From contig JAJYTC010000029.1 in the NCBI GenBank assembly GCA_021793275.1, forward strand, positions 1 through 35,155: DNA of 35,155 bases, written 5' to 3'. Source of the DNA: Deltaproteobacteria bacterium (GTDB lineage: Bacteria > Desulfobacterota > Syntrophobacteria > Syntrophobacterales > Syntrophobacteraceae). The position numbers were made by a program, and so were the translations under genes. This document shows, one piece after another, positions 25,521-34,003 of this stretch; the first letter of the stretch is position 1, and each line of letters opens with the position of its first letter. The notes below the pieces were generated by a model. That model made no database searches. It was not told the DNA's origin and saw only the letters and a list, made by a program, of their open reading frames with translations.

Positions 25521-25990
25521 GCGGGCCACATCCACCCGGTTGCCCCGATCGCACTCCGGTTTCCACTCTTCATAACCACCATATCCCGATCCTTGCTTTT
25601 CGATAGCGCAGATGCCTTCCATTCGCGCCACCCTGATTTCAGTTGCCGGGTGGTTTCGAAAGAAGGGAGGGGGAAGAATGTCCTGGCGAGTGGAGAAGGA
25701 GTTTCGAAAAGTCCGTACCCGGCGCCATTTTCAGGGCGGGGAAAGTAGAGTTTGGGATATCGGGGTTACTCTGAGGTTTTGTTGCAGCAGCAAAAGCCCC
25801 GTTTTCATCTTTTAAAATGAAATCGACGGCCGTGATTCGGGAGGCTCTTCCCGTCACCCCCCAGAAAAGATCCCCCCCAAGGCCGCTTTTTGCGATTTGG
25901 CCATATCATTTATCTTGACTTACTCACGAAATTGCCCGATATGGGAGAGACTCGACTGCCACGCCAACATTGCTTGCAAAGGTCACAAAG
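25521..25990. other. 470-bp intergenic region before the kor-hdr cluster
   Basis: No gene is supported; short frames on both strands lack recognisable features. A candidate promoter lies near its downstream end. The rest shows no repeat or strong hairpin that I can identify. Confidence 0.4.
25915..25943 (+). promoter_or_regulatory. Candidate promoter of the kor-hdr cluster
   Basis: TTGACT (25915-25920), 17 bp, GATATG (25938-25943), about 48 bp before the ferredoxin start at 25991. The -35 box is good and the -10 box poor, so this is tentative. Confidence 0.3.
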
Positions 25991-26278
25991 ATGAAATTCT
26001 GGCGCGTTCCCCTCGATACCGAACAGATCGTCATCACCAGGGGCGTGGTCCACATCATAGAGGACCGGTGCAAGGGGTGCGGCTACTGCATCGACTATTG
26101 CCCCAGAGGCGTTCTTGAAGCTTCCAGCCGGTTCAATAACAAGGGGTATCATCCCCCGGTGGTGAGGCAGCCCGATCTGTGCGTAAATTGTCACTATTGC
26201 GAGGCCATCTGCCCCGACTTTGCCATCTACTCGGTGGAAGCTCCCGCGCAGCCGATTTCCGAGCTTCCGATCAAGTGA
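25991..26278 (+). CDS. korD: 2-oxoacid:ferredoxin oxidoreductase delta subunit (ferredoxin-type)
   Basis: A 95-residue 2[4Fe-4S] protein. The first cluster motif is CKGCGYCIDYCPRGVL (about 24-39) and the second CVNCHYCEAICPDFAIY (about 64-80). It belongs to the delta subunit of 2-oxoacid oxidoreductases, which accepts electrons from the thiamine-diphosphate subunit and hands them to ferredoxin. I took the ATG at 25991, preceded by AAAGGT; an in-frame TTG at 25970 is less likely. It is the first of four kor genes, 8 bp before korA. Confidence 0.9.
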   Translation: MKFWRVPLDTEQIVITRGVVHIIEDRCKGCGYCIDYCPRGVLEASSRFNNKGYHPPVVRQPDLCVNCHYCEAICPDFAIYSVEAPAQPISELPIK

Positions 26279-26286
26279 GTCTTTTT

Positions 26287-27435
26287 ATGGAACCTGCCGT
26301 TCTCACCGGAGAGCATTTTCTCAATGGCGACGTGGCATGCGCCGAAGGAGCGCTGGCCGCCGGATGCCGCTTCTTTGCCGGCTACCCCATAACCCCCGCC
26401 ACCGAGATAGCCGAGCACATGTCCAAGCGGCTACCGCAGGTCGGAGGGGTCTTTATCCAGATGGAAGACGAAATAAGCGCAATGGCGGCAATCCTTGGCG
26501 CCTCCTGCGCGGGGGCGAAAAGTATGACGGCCACCTCGGGTCCCGGTTTCAGTCTTATGATGGAAAACATCGGGCTGGGGATTACGATGGAGACCCCGTG
26601 CGTTTTGGTGAACGTGCAGCGGGCAGGCCCTTCGACGGGACTTCCGACCCTTGGCGCGCAGGGCGACATGATGCAGGCCAGATGGGGTTCACATGGTCAC
26701 TACGAGATCATAGCGCTTGCGCCGGCATCACCCCAGGAGATTTTTTATCAGACCATTACGGCCTTCAACCTGAGCGAAACCTACCGGCTTCCCGTGCTGA
26801 TAATGGCCGACGAGATAGTGGGCCATCTGAGCGAGAGGGTGATCATACCGGATTCGTCAAAAATAAAGCTGCGGTCCCGACCGCGTCCCAAGGGAAGAAA
26901 GGACCGTTTCCTGCCGTATCGGCCGGGCGCGAACGGTGTGGCGCCGATGGCCCACGCCGGTGAGGGCTACATGGTTCACTTTACGGGCCTGACTCATGAC
27001 GAGAAGGGCTATCCGGTAATGACCGCCGAGGCGCAGGCTGAAATGGTCGATCGCATCACGGGAAAAATACGAAAGAACCTCGACAGGATAATTCAGGTGG
27101 AAAGGTATCGGCTCGAAGATGCCGAGGTAGCCCTCATATCTTACGGGATCAGCACGAGGAGCAGCCTAGCTGCGGTTGATGAGGCGCGGGAACAGGGCAT
27201 AAAAGCGGGCCTTCTGAGGCTTTTGACGGTTTGGCCTTTCCCGGAAGATATGGTTAGAGAGCTTGCAAAACGCGTAAAGGGCCTCATCACGGTGGAACTA
27301 AACCTTGGGCAGATTCACCTCGAAGTGCAGAGGTGCGCGGAAGGCAGGGCGCCGGTAGTTCTCGTCGGGCATGCCGGAGGGTCGGTAATCACACCTGAAG
27401 AGATAGTGGAAAAAATTAAAGAACAGGTTGGATAG
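26287..27435 (+). CDS. korA: 2-oxoacid (2-oxoglutarate):ferredoxin oxidoreductase alpha subunit
   Basis: A 382-residue alpha subunit. The N-terminal pyrimidine-binding domain shows GEHFLNGDVACAEGAL, FFAGYPITPATEIAE, QMEDEISAMAAILGAS and KSMTATSGPGFSLM. The middle part has QRAGPSTGLPTLGAQGDM, and the transketolase C-terminal-like domain ends near the stop. With KorB it decarboxylates a 2-oxoacid with CoA to an acyl-CoA and reduced ferredoxin. The four-gene D-A-B-C order and sequence style fit 2-oxoglutarate, but a branched-chain or other 2-oxoacid is possible. The frame extends upstream to 26179 within korD; the ATG at 26287 is the natural start. Confidence 0.9.
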   Translation: MEPAVLTGEHFLNGDVACAEGALAAGCRFFAGYPITPATEIAEHMSKRLPQVGGVFIQMEDEISAMAAILGASCAGAKSMTATSGPGFSLMMENIGLGITMETPCVLVNVQRAGPSTGLPTLGAQGDMMQARWGSHGHYEIIALAPASPQEIFYQTITAFNLSETYRLPVLIMADEIVGHLSERVIIPDSSKIKLRSRPRPKGRKDRFLPYRPGANGVAPMAHAGEGYMVHFTGLTHDEKGYPVMTAEAQAEMVDRITGKIRKNLDRIIQVERYRLEDAEVALISYGISTRSSLAAVDEAREQGIKAGLLRLLTVWPFPEDMVRELAKRVKGLITVELNLGQIHLEVQRCAEGRAPVVLVGHAGGSVITPEEIVEKIKEQVG

Positions 27436-27534
27436 GACGAAAAAAAAGAAAAAAGCAAAAAACAAAAAGCAAAAAAATAAGACAAATAGGACGCATAGGA
27501 CATATAGTTGCCCTGCTCTGGGTCAGGATATTTC
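27436..27534 (+). repeat. Low-complexity A-rich and nonamer-repeat spacer inside the kor operon
   Basis: The korA-korB gap is an A-rich stretch with repeated AAAAAGC-like units, followed by ATAGGACGC, ATAGGACAT and ATAG, a short nonamer array. It is unlike the tight junctions elsewhere in the cluster and has no coding capacity. Confidence 0.6.
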
Positions 27535-28359
27535 ATGAACGGCAGCACATCTTCTCAAAAGCACCCGCTGGACGGCCTGCTTCGAACGGATCGCATACCG
27601 CACATATGGTGCCCGGGATGCGGAATCGGCACTGTCTTTTCCTCGTCTCTTATCGCCATCAGGTCAACGGGGGCTGAGCCGATGAAGACCGCGGTAGTCT
27701 CGGGGATAGGGTGCACAGGAAGAGGCGCGGGCTATGTCAATCTCGATTCCTACCACACCACGCACGGCAGGGCGATTCCGTTTGCCACCGGCATGAAGCT
27801 CGCCAATCCCGAGCTTTCGGTGGTCGTTTTCAGCGGCGACGGGGACCTGTTTGCAATCGGCGGCAATCACTTCATCCACGCGGCAAGGCGCAACATGGAC
27901 CTTACGGTAATCTGCGTAAACAATCTCAATTACGGCATGACGGGAGGACAGGCCGCCGCTACGACCCCTTATCTCGCCAAGACATCGACAACGCCGCTGG
28001 GAAATCCCGAGGCGCCGTTCAACCTGCCGCTTCTGGCATACGCATGCGGCGCCACCTACATCGCGCGCTGGACAATGCTTCATACGCGGGACCTTACCCA
28101 GTCGATAACCGAGGCCCTTACGCGCACGGGTTTTTCCTTCATCGAGGTCCTTGCCCCCTGCCCTACCGGCTACGGCCGCAAAAACAAGCTCAAAGCCAGT
28201 GATTTGCTGAAGGTCTACCAGGAAAAGGCAATAGTGAAAAACGGCGCCAACCCCGCCGAAACGATCCTCGATCTGGAACAGGGAATAACTCTTGGCAAGT
28301 TTGTGGAGTACGACAGGCCGACTTTTGCGCAAAACTACAAGGCAGTGACCAGTGATTAG
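27535..28359 (+). CDS. korB: 2-oxoacid:ferredoxin oxidoreductase beta (ThDP-binding) subunit
   Basis: The 274-residue thiamine-diphosphate subunit. It has IWCPGCGIGTV (cluster/ThDP region, about 23-33), SGIGCTGRGAGYVN, the GDGDLFAIGGNHFIHAARRNMDLTVICVNN ThDP/Mg motif (GDG...N, about 102-131), and YGMTGGQ. These are the standard elements for the site where the 2-oxoacid is decarboxylated. Start: ATG at 27535 with AGGA about seven bases upstream; a TTG at 27508 is less likely. It is followed 13 bp later by korC. Confidence 0.92.
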   Translation: MNGSTSSQKHPLDGLLRTDRIPHIWCPGCGIGTVFSSSLIAIRSTGAEPMKTAVVSGIGCTGRGAGYVNLDSYHTTHGRAIPFATGMKLANPELSVVVFSGDGDLFAIGGNHFIHAARRNMDLTVICVNNLNYGMTGGQAAATTPYLAKTSTTPLGNPEAPFNLPLLAYACGATYIARWTMLHTRDLTQSITEALTRTGFSFIEVLAPCPTGYGRKNKLKASDLLKVYQEKAIVKNGANPAETILDLEQGITLGKFVEYDRPTFAQNYKAVTSD

Positions 28360-28372
28360 CGGATGGTGAGCG

Positions 28373-28942
28373 GTGAGAAAAGAGATCCTTATAACAGGCC
28401 TGGGAGGACAGGGCATCGTGCTTGCGGGCCAGGTGCTCGGCATGGCCGCCTGCCTGGCGGACCACCTCGAGACCAGTTTTACGCAGTCCTACGGTCCCGA
28501 GGCGCGCGGGGGCGCGTGCAGCGCCCAGTTGATAATATCGGACAAGCCGATCCATTACCCTTACGTGCGCGAGGCCGATATCCTTGTATGCATGTCACAG
28601 GGGGGATATGAAAAATATCGCCCCATGCTGAAGGACGAAGGGACACTGATAATCGACCAGGACATGGTGCGATCGGGCGAGGCAGTCCCCGGGGATGTTT
28701 TTTCGGTTCCGGCGACCCGCATGGCCGAGGAACTTGGCAGAAAAATGATGGCCAATATAGTCATGCTCGGCTTTGTCACATCGGTTACGAGCGCCGTTTC
28801 ACTCGAAGGGATGCTGTCCTCTGTTGCCGATTCGGTGCCCAAGGGGACCGAGAAGACAAATATCGCGGCCTTCAACAAAGGCTACGATTTAGGGCAGGCG
28901 ATGCTGAAGGCCAGGATGAAAAAGGCCGCCGCCAGGCATTAA
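28373..28942 (+). CDS. korC: 2-oxoacid:ferredoxin oxidoreductase gamma subunit
   Basis: A 189-residue gamma subunit with the family opening ILITGLGGQGIVLAGQVLGMAA (about 5-26), SYGPEARGGACSAQLI (about 43-58), and the C-terminal part with NIVMLGFVTS. It completes the four-subunit enzyme. Translation starts at GTG 28373, in a GGTGAGCGGTGAG context that itself repeats a heptamer-like unit. The next gene starts 21 bp later, so the hdr genes are very likely co-transcribed with kor. Confidence 0.92.
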   Translation: MRKEILITGLGGQGIVLAGQVLGMAACLADHLETSFTQSYGPEARGGACSAQLIISDKPIHYPYVREADILVCMSQGGYEKYRPMLKDEGTLIIDQDMVRSGEAVPGDVFSVPATRMAEELGRKMMANIVMLGFVTSVTSAVSLEGMLSSVADSVPKGTEKTNIAAFNKGYDLGQAMLKARMKKAAARH

Positions 28943-28963
28943 AACAAAGAACAGGGCTGATTG

Positions 28964-31900
28964 ATGAAAGACCCCAGGGAACGCCTTCAAAAGGTGTGCA
29001 TAATAGGCGCGACGCCCGCCGGAATTGCCGCAGCGAACAAGCTGGGCGAGATGGGGATACCGGTCACACTGATCGACGAGGCTGGCGATCTGAATGAGAA
29101 GCTCTCATGTGAAGCCTGGAGGATGGACTCCGGGGTTCTGTTCAACTACGCCATGCGCCCCGGGCTTCTTAGGATAATGAGAAATCCGAGAGCAAGACTC
29201 GTTCTTCCCGCTTCCGTCAAGTCGATCAAACACACTCCGCAGGGATTTTCGATACGGTACAAAAAGGCGCCCACTTACATAGACAGGGGAAAGTGCACGC
29301 TTTGCGGGCTTTGTTGGCAGGCTTGTCCAGCGATCGGCCCGGACGGTAAAAAGGCGCTAAAATTCGGCGGCAGGCACGCTCTTCCGGGCAGGCCGGTAAT
29401 CGACAAGCGCAAGGCCCCTCTTTGCCAGGCCAATTGCCCGCTCGGGGTAAACGTCCAGGGATACATGGCCCTTACGCGCGCGGGAAAGTATGGTGAAGCG
29501 CTCGAACTGATCAGGAAGGACAACGTTTTACCCGGCATCTGCGGCAGGGTCTGCACCCATCCGTGCGAGGCCGCATGCCGCAGAAACGAAATCGACCAGC
29601 CCCTTGCCATACGCGACGTGAAGCGATTCGTTGCCGACAGCGCGCCGCCTGCGCCCTTCGGGCAGAAAGCGGTAAAGACCCGGGCCGAGAAAATTGCGGT
29701 GGCGGGTTCGGGACCCGCCGGACTGGCTGCGGCATCCGATCTTGCCCGTTCGGGATATCGGGTCACGGTCTTCGAGAAAGAAAAAGCGCCGGGGGGACTT
29801 TTGCGTTACGGGATCGGAGCGCACCGTCTTCCGCGAGCCGTGATCGACCGGGAAATCGATTATCTTCACGGGCTCGGAGTCCAATTCCGCCTCGAAAGCG
29901 AGTATAAACCGCAGGAGGGCTCGGAGTTTTCCGCGGTCATCCTGGCCACAGGGTTATGGGAAGATCGAAAGCTTAACGCCCCCGGAGAAGCACTCGAGGG
30001 CGTTTCGGGATGCGTGTCGTTTCTTTGCGGTGTACACCGGGGACAAATAAAGTCAGTTACGGGGAAAACCGCGGTTATCGGCGACGGCAATTCCGCATTT
30101 GAGGCCGCACGCACCCTGGCGCGCCTTGGCGCGGAAGTTACACTGATCTCCTGGTTTCCCGGGGAGCTTATCCCTGCCGACGAGCGCGAGGTCGAAGAGG
30201 CCGCAAAAGAGGGAATAGCGATAAAGACCAGCCTGAAAGTCGCCGAGTTCGTGGGCGCTGGGGGGAAGCTAAAAGCTATTCGCTTTATTCCTACCGTTCC
30301 CGGTCCGCCTGACGCAAATGGAATCCCCTGGCCCATTGCGGCAGAGGGGGGAAAGCCGGTAGAGATCGAATTCGAACGCGCCGTAGTAGCGATTGGCCAG
30401 ACGGCAAACCCGGCATCTTTCGAAGGTTATGGAGAAGCGTTCACTACGGCTTCCGGGCTGATACAGGTTGGCGAAAACGGTGAGACACGGGAGAAGAAGG
30501 TCTTTGCCGCAGGAGATGCGGCAAGCGGCCCATCGACCGTCGTGTCCGCCATGGCCTCCGGTCGCGCGGCCGCAAAGGCTGTTCACAGGTTGATCAGCGG
30601 GGAAGACCGGGCTTCAGAAGAGGGTGTAGTTTACAGGCGCCGGGAGGTGGACTATCCGGAGATTACCACGGAGATTGCGTCCGTGCCGCGCACAATGATG
30701 TCGGAACGCAATCCCGCTTCGCGCCTGCAACTTTCAACCGAGGTCGAACTCGGACTGAGCGAAGACCAGGCCCGCGCGGAGGCGTCGAGGTGCCTTCAGT
30801 GCGGAGTTTGCTCCGAATGCGGCCAGTGCGTGGAAGCATGTTCGGCAGCCAGGGCAGTTTTGCACGCCGAGGATTGCTCAGATGAGATCGAACATGCGGG
30901 GGTGGTCATTATCACCGATCCTGCATCGGCCCCGAGTATAAAAGGCGAGGACGTTATCCGCGCTTACAGCTCGAAGGCCATCCAGCCGGACGTTTTCGCC
31001 ATGATGCTGCGCGGGTTCGCCGCGGCGGCTGAAACCGCTCTTTTGCTTGGCGAGAGCACTGCACGCCTTAAGGGCGGCGGTATTCTGTTTTCGCCGCCGG
31101 AACCTCAGCTCTCGCCGGAGCTTCGCATCGGGGTTTTCGTATGCCGCTGCAACGATTCGCTCGGCTGGGACCCCGAACTGGACAGGCTGATATCCTATCT
31201 TCCCGAGAATTCACCGGTGGAGCATGCCGAGTCGATTCCTTCGGCCTGCACCCCGGAAGGCGCGGCCTCTATATTGAGGACGATTCGTGAAAAGGGCCTT
31301 ACCCGATTCGTTCTGGCTTCCTGCGTATGCTGCCCGCTGGATCTCATATGCACGGCGTGCACCGACCAACGCAGCAGGCTCAAGGCAGCCATTTTCCAGG
31401 GGACCGGCGTTCCGCGGGCGATGGCTGAAACCTGCAACATCAGGGGTGAGGCGCTTGCCCTTTTAGGGAGCAATCGCTCTCTTGCCATAAGCCGCTTTGA
31501 AGGGCTTTTGCAAAGATCGATCCGGCGCACGGCGGGCCTCAAGTCCCTGCCGACTCCGGCGCGCCAGTACAACTTTACGACCGCAGTGATCGGCGAATCC
31601 GAGGCAGCGCTAAGGAGCGCCCAAACCCTGGGTCAAATGGGCATGGAAGTGTTTTTGTTCGGGGGCCGGGACAGGCCGCTCACTCTCACGCCCGCCTACC
31701 CCAACGTTCATGCATTTCCAGGCTCCAGCGCCCGGTCTCTCAAGGGCACGGTGGGAGACTTTCAAGTAATTGTCAGCATGGAGGACGGCACACACCAGGT
31801 TTTCAGCGCCGGAGCGGTAATACTGGGAGAAAGATCGCGAAAGAACATGGCCTATATGCCTCATCCGGACATGCCGCCCCATGAGTTCGAAAACTCCATG

Positions 31901-32314
31901 CAGGCAAGAGGCCGCCTGGGAATCCCGTTCTTCGTTCCGGGAGCGACCTCCATATCGGGGCTTCTGCTGGCCAGTCCGCCCGGCGTCAATATCTCCGAAC
32001 GACTGAAGGGCACTGCGGCGGGGATTCTCGCAGCGACGGTCATGCCTCGCGGCCCCAGGCAGAACAAGGGATATACGGTTTCAATAGATCGGGACCTTTG
32101 CAGAGGATGCGGCCGTTGCATGAAGGCTTGTCCCTATAAGGCCATCAGCTTTCACGCCAATAATGCTCCGCGATCTGGCTACGCGGTTGTCGACGAAGCC
32201 CTTTGCAAGGGTTGCGGCAACTGCATTTCGATTTGTCCGTCCGGGGCGGCCGACAGTCCCTATCGTGAAAGGCGATTCCTCGAACAGGCCATAGAAGAAA
32301 TAGTCCACAAATGA
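28964..32314 (+). CDS. Large HdrA-like / GltD-like / HdrA-like flavo-iron-sulfur fusion protein
   Basis: 1116 residues from the ATG at 28964. Residues 1-105: HdrA-like Rossmann segment with a degenerate GATPAG loop. About 111-122: CTLCGLCWQACP [4Fe-4S]. About 150-210: the GltD-type N-terminal cluster region (CQANCPLGV, CGRVCTHPCEAACRR). About 245-585: GltD/NfnB-type pyridine-nucleotide-disulfide fold with FAD motif GSGPAG (248-253), second dinucleotide motif GDGNSA (373-378) and VFAAGDAASGPSTVV. About 610-630: CLQCGVCSECGQC. About 720-850: HdrA N-terminal domain (IGVFVCRCND, ASCVCCP). Then a degenerate Rossmann stretch and a C-terminal 2[4Fe-4S] ferredoxin (CRGCGRCMKACP from 1046, CKGCGNCISICP). 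It may link NAD(P)H to the Hdr subunits encoded next. The start of the following gene overlaps its stop. Confidence 0.88.
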   Translation: MKDPRERLQKVCIIGATPAGIAAANKLGEMGIPVTLIDEAGDLNEKLSCEAWRMDSGVLFNYAMRPGLLRIMRNPRARLVLPASVKSIKHTPQGFSIRYKKAPTYIDRGKCTLCGLCWQACPAIGPDGKKALKFGGRHALPGRPVIDKRKAPLCQANCPLGVNVQGYMALTRAGKYGEALELIRKDNVLPGICGRVCTHPCEAACRRNEIDQPLAIRDVKRFVADSAPPAPFGQKAVKTRAEKIAVAGSGPAGLAAASDLARSGYRVTVFEKEKAPGGLLRYGIGAHRLPRAVIDREIDYLHGLGVQFRLESEYKPQEGSEFSAVILATGLWEDRKLNAPGEALEGVSGCVSFLCGVHRGQIKSVTGKTAVIGDGNSAFEAARTLARLGAEVTLISWFPGELIPADEREVEEAAKEGIAIKTSLKVAEFVGAGGKLKAIRFIPTVPGPPDANGIPWPIAAEGGKPVEIEFERAVVAIGQTANPASFEGYGEAFTTASGLIQVGENGETREKKVFAAGDAASGPSTVVSAMASGRAAAKAVHRLISGEDRASEEGVVYRRREVDYPEITTEIASVPRTMMSERNPASRLQLSTEVELGLSEDQARAEASRCLQCGVCSECGQCVEACSAARAVLHAEDCSDEIEHAGVVIITDPASAPSIKGEDVIRAYSSKAIQPDVFAMMLRGFAAAAETALLLGESTARLKGGGILFSPPEPQLSPELRIGVFVCRCNDSLGWDPELDRLISYLPENSPVEHAESIPSACTPEGAASILRTIREKGLTRFVLASCVCCPLDLICTACTDQRSRLKAAIFQGTGVPRAMAETCNIRGEALALLGSNRSLAISRFEGLLQRSIRRTAGLKSLPTPARQYNFTTAVIGESEAALRSAQTLGQMGMEVFLFGGRDRPLTLTPAYPNVHAFPGSSARSLKGTVGDFQVIVSMEDGTHQVFSAGAVILGERSRKNMAYMPHPDMPPHEFENSMQARGRLGIPFFVPGATSISGLLLASPPGVNISERLKGTAAGILAATVMPRGPRQNKGYTVSIDRDLCRGCGRCMKACPYKAISFHANNAPRSGYAVVDEALCKGCGNCISICPSGAADSPYRERRFLEQAIEEIVHK

Positions 32315-33894
32315 ATGACGAACTCAAAATAGTTCTTTTTCTGTGCAACTGGAGCCCGCACGCGGCATACCAGACGCTCCAGGACACTCTTGCGCCGCTG
32401 CCCGTTGAAATCCGCATGATAAGGATTCCGTGCAGCGGGCGAATTACGAAGTCGCTTCTCTTCAAGGCTTTCGAGACGGGCGCCGACGGCGTCGTGCTGC
32501 TCGGCTGCGAAGCAGGCGCCTGCCGTTACGGGATCGGAACTCGAGTCGCCCAGAGAAACATTGGCGACACAAGGGGAATTCTTGACCTGCTGGGTCTTGG
32601 AGAGGAACGGCTCGGTTTTGCCTCCTTCAATCCCGATCAGCACCTGGAACTGCTCGCCTATCTGACTGCATTCAGAAACAAGATCGAAGAGCTTGGCAAA
32701 ACACCCGTCGTTCCTGCAAGCCGAGCGAAAGAGGTTGCCCTCTCCGCCGGGTCCGCAGCCTCGATCAGCGCCGCACACAATGTCTACGTCTGCCAGGACT
32801 GCGGCAAATGTTCATCCGCGTGTCCCGTGGCCCTTTCGGGCAAGGAATTTTCTCCCCGGGCAATCGCCAACGCCGTAGCGACCGGCGATCTCGACTCGCC
32901 TGTTATCCGGGAGGACATCTGGTCATGCCTGACGTGCGGCCTTTGCTATGACCGATGTCCTTCCGCGGTCAGCTTTCCCGAGTTCATAAAGGATATGCGC
33001 TGCGCGACGCCGGCGAATGGAAAGTTCAATGCCCACGAAGGTTTTTTCCATTCACTCATGCGCGCCATGACATCTCCGGGGCTGCCCGTCGAACACTGGA
33101 AGTGGCTTCCTTCCGACATTCAGACGGATACGAACAGTAAAATTCTTTTCTTCGGAGGCTGCGCCCCCTACTTCGACACATTTTTCAAAAATCACCTGGG
33201 CATCAGCACAAGCGACATTCTGGTCGATGCGCTCAGGCTCATGAACTTTTTCGACATTCGTCCGGCGATCCTGCAAAACGAGAGGTGCTGCGGCCACGAT
33301 TTGCTGTGGTCCGGAGACCGCGAGAATTTTATCAAGCTTGCCCGGTTGAACGTCGAGCTGATTTCGGCGATGGGGACCCAAGAGTTGGTTACGGCGTGCC
33401 CGGAGTGTTACCGCGCCTTTTCCCGCGACTATCCCGAAAACGGCATAAAAACGGGGTTCAAGGTAACCCATATTTTCGAGCTGGCCGAAGCCGAGATCGG
33501 CAAGGGCGCTGTCGGATTTACAAAACTCAACAGGAAGATAACCTACCAGGATCCCTGCCGGCTCAGCCGTACACAAGCCGGATGCGAATTGCCGCGGGGC
33601 CTTCTGAAGCGCTTAAAGGTAGCCGATTTCACCGAGATGCGGGACCGGGGGGCTTCTTCGCTTTGCTGTGGAAACTGCGCCTGGACGGGATGCGACAGCT
33701 ATTCCAAGGCCATGCAGGTAAACAGGCTGAGGCAGGCCAGGGAAACCGGCGCCAATCTGCTCGTGACGGCATGTCCGAAATGCCAGATTCATCTCAGGTG
33801 CGCCATGGAAGACCCTTTTCTCGAAAACGAAATCCGCATGGAGATGATCGATTTGACTTCCATTCTGGCCAAAACGATACAGTGGGAAGGATAG
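32311..33894 (+). CDS. MvhD-HdrC-HdrB fusion protein
   Basis: 527 residues combining three Hdr/hydrogenase parts. Residues 1-130 are MvhD/FrhD-like (hydrogenase [2Fe-2S] subunit): LFLCNW with Cys12, IPCSGR with Cys41, and GCEAGAC with Cys66 and Cys71. The usual second Cys of the CNWC motif is Ser. About 161-218 is HdrC, with CQDCGKCSSACP and CLTCGLCYDRCP. About 275-520 is HdrB, with two complete CCG motifs: FFGGC (Cys284), RCCGHD, TACPEC; then YQDPC, LCCGNC, TACPKC. These ligate the paired non-cubane clusters that carry out disulfide-type two-electron chemistry in Hdr. The ATG overlaps the preceding stop, which ties its expression to the large flavoprotein. The acceptor is unknown. Confidence 0.9.
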   Translation: MNDELKIVLFLCNWSPHAAYQTLQDTLAPLPVEIRMIRIPCSGRITKSLLFKAFETGADGVVLLGCEAGACRYGIGTRVAQRNIGDTRGILDLLGLGEERLGFASFNPDQHLELLAYLTAFRNKIEELGKTPVVPASRAKEVALSAGSAASISAAHNVYVCQDCGKCSSACPVALSGKEFSPRAIANAVATGDLDSPVIREDIWSCLTCGLCYDRCPSAVSFPEFIKDMRCATPANGKFNAHEGFFHSLMRAMTSPGLPVEHWKWLPSDIQTDTNSKILFFGGCAPYFDTFFKNHLGISTSDILVDALRLMNFFDIRPAILQNERCCGHDLLWSGDRENFIKLARLNVELISAMGTQELVTACPECYRAFSRDYPENGIKTGFKVTHIFELAEAEIGKGAVGFTKLNRKITYQDPCRLSRTQAGCELPRGLLKRLKVADFTEMRDRGASSLCCGNCAWTGCDSYSKAMQVNRLRQARETGANLLVTACPKCQIHLRCAMEDPFLENEIRMEMIDLTSILAKTIQWEG

Positions 33895-33900
33895 AAGATC

Positions 33901-33985
33901 GGTGAATGGGTGAATCGGTGAGTCGGTGAGTTGACGCATATCCCCCATTCACCCACTCACCCATTCACCCGTTCACCCGTTAACT
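33901..33985. repeat. Inverted tandem octamer array between hdr genes
   Basis: Four plus-sense octamers GGTGAATG, GGTGAATC, GGTGAGTC, GGTGAGTT (33901-33932) face CATTCACC, CACTCACC, CATTCACC, CGTTCACC and a degenerate CGTTAACT (33946-33985). The two arms could pair over about 32 bp around a short loop. It fills the gap between the MvhD-HdrC-HdrB gene and hdrA, with no T-tract at its end. Confidence 0.85.
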
Positions 33986-34003
33986 TTGTCATGGTGTTGC
34001 GAG

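Noticed and set aside
25612-25857. Small overlapping open frames before the kor cluster
   Set aside because: Low-complexity basic translations without ribosome sites or any family resemblance; left as non-coding.
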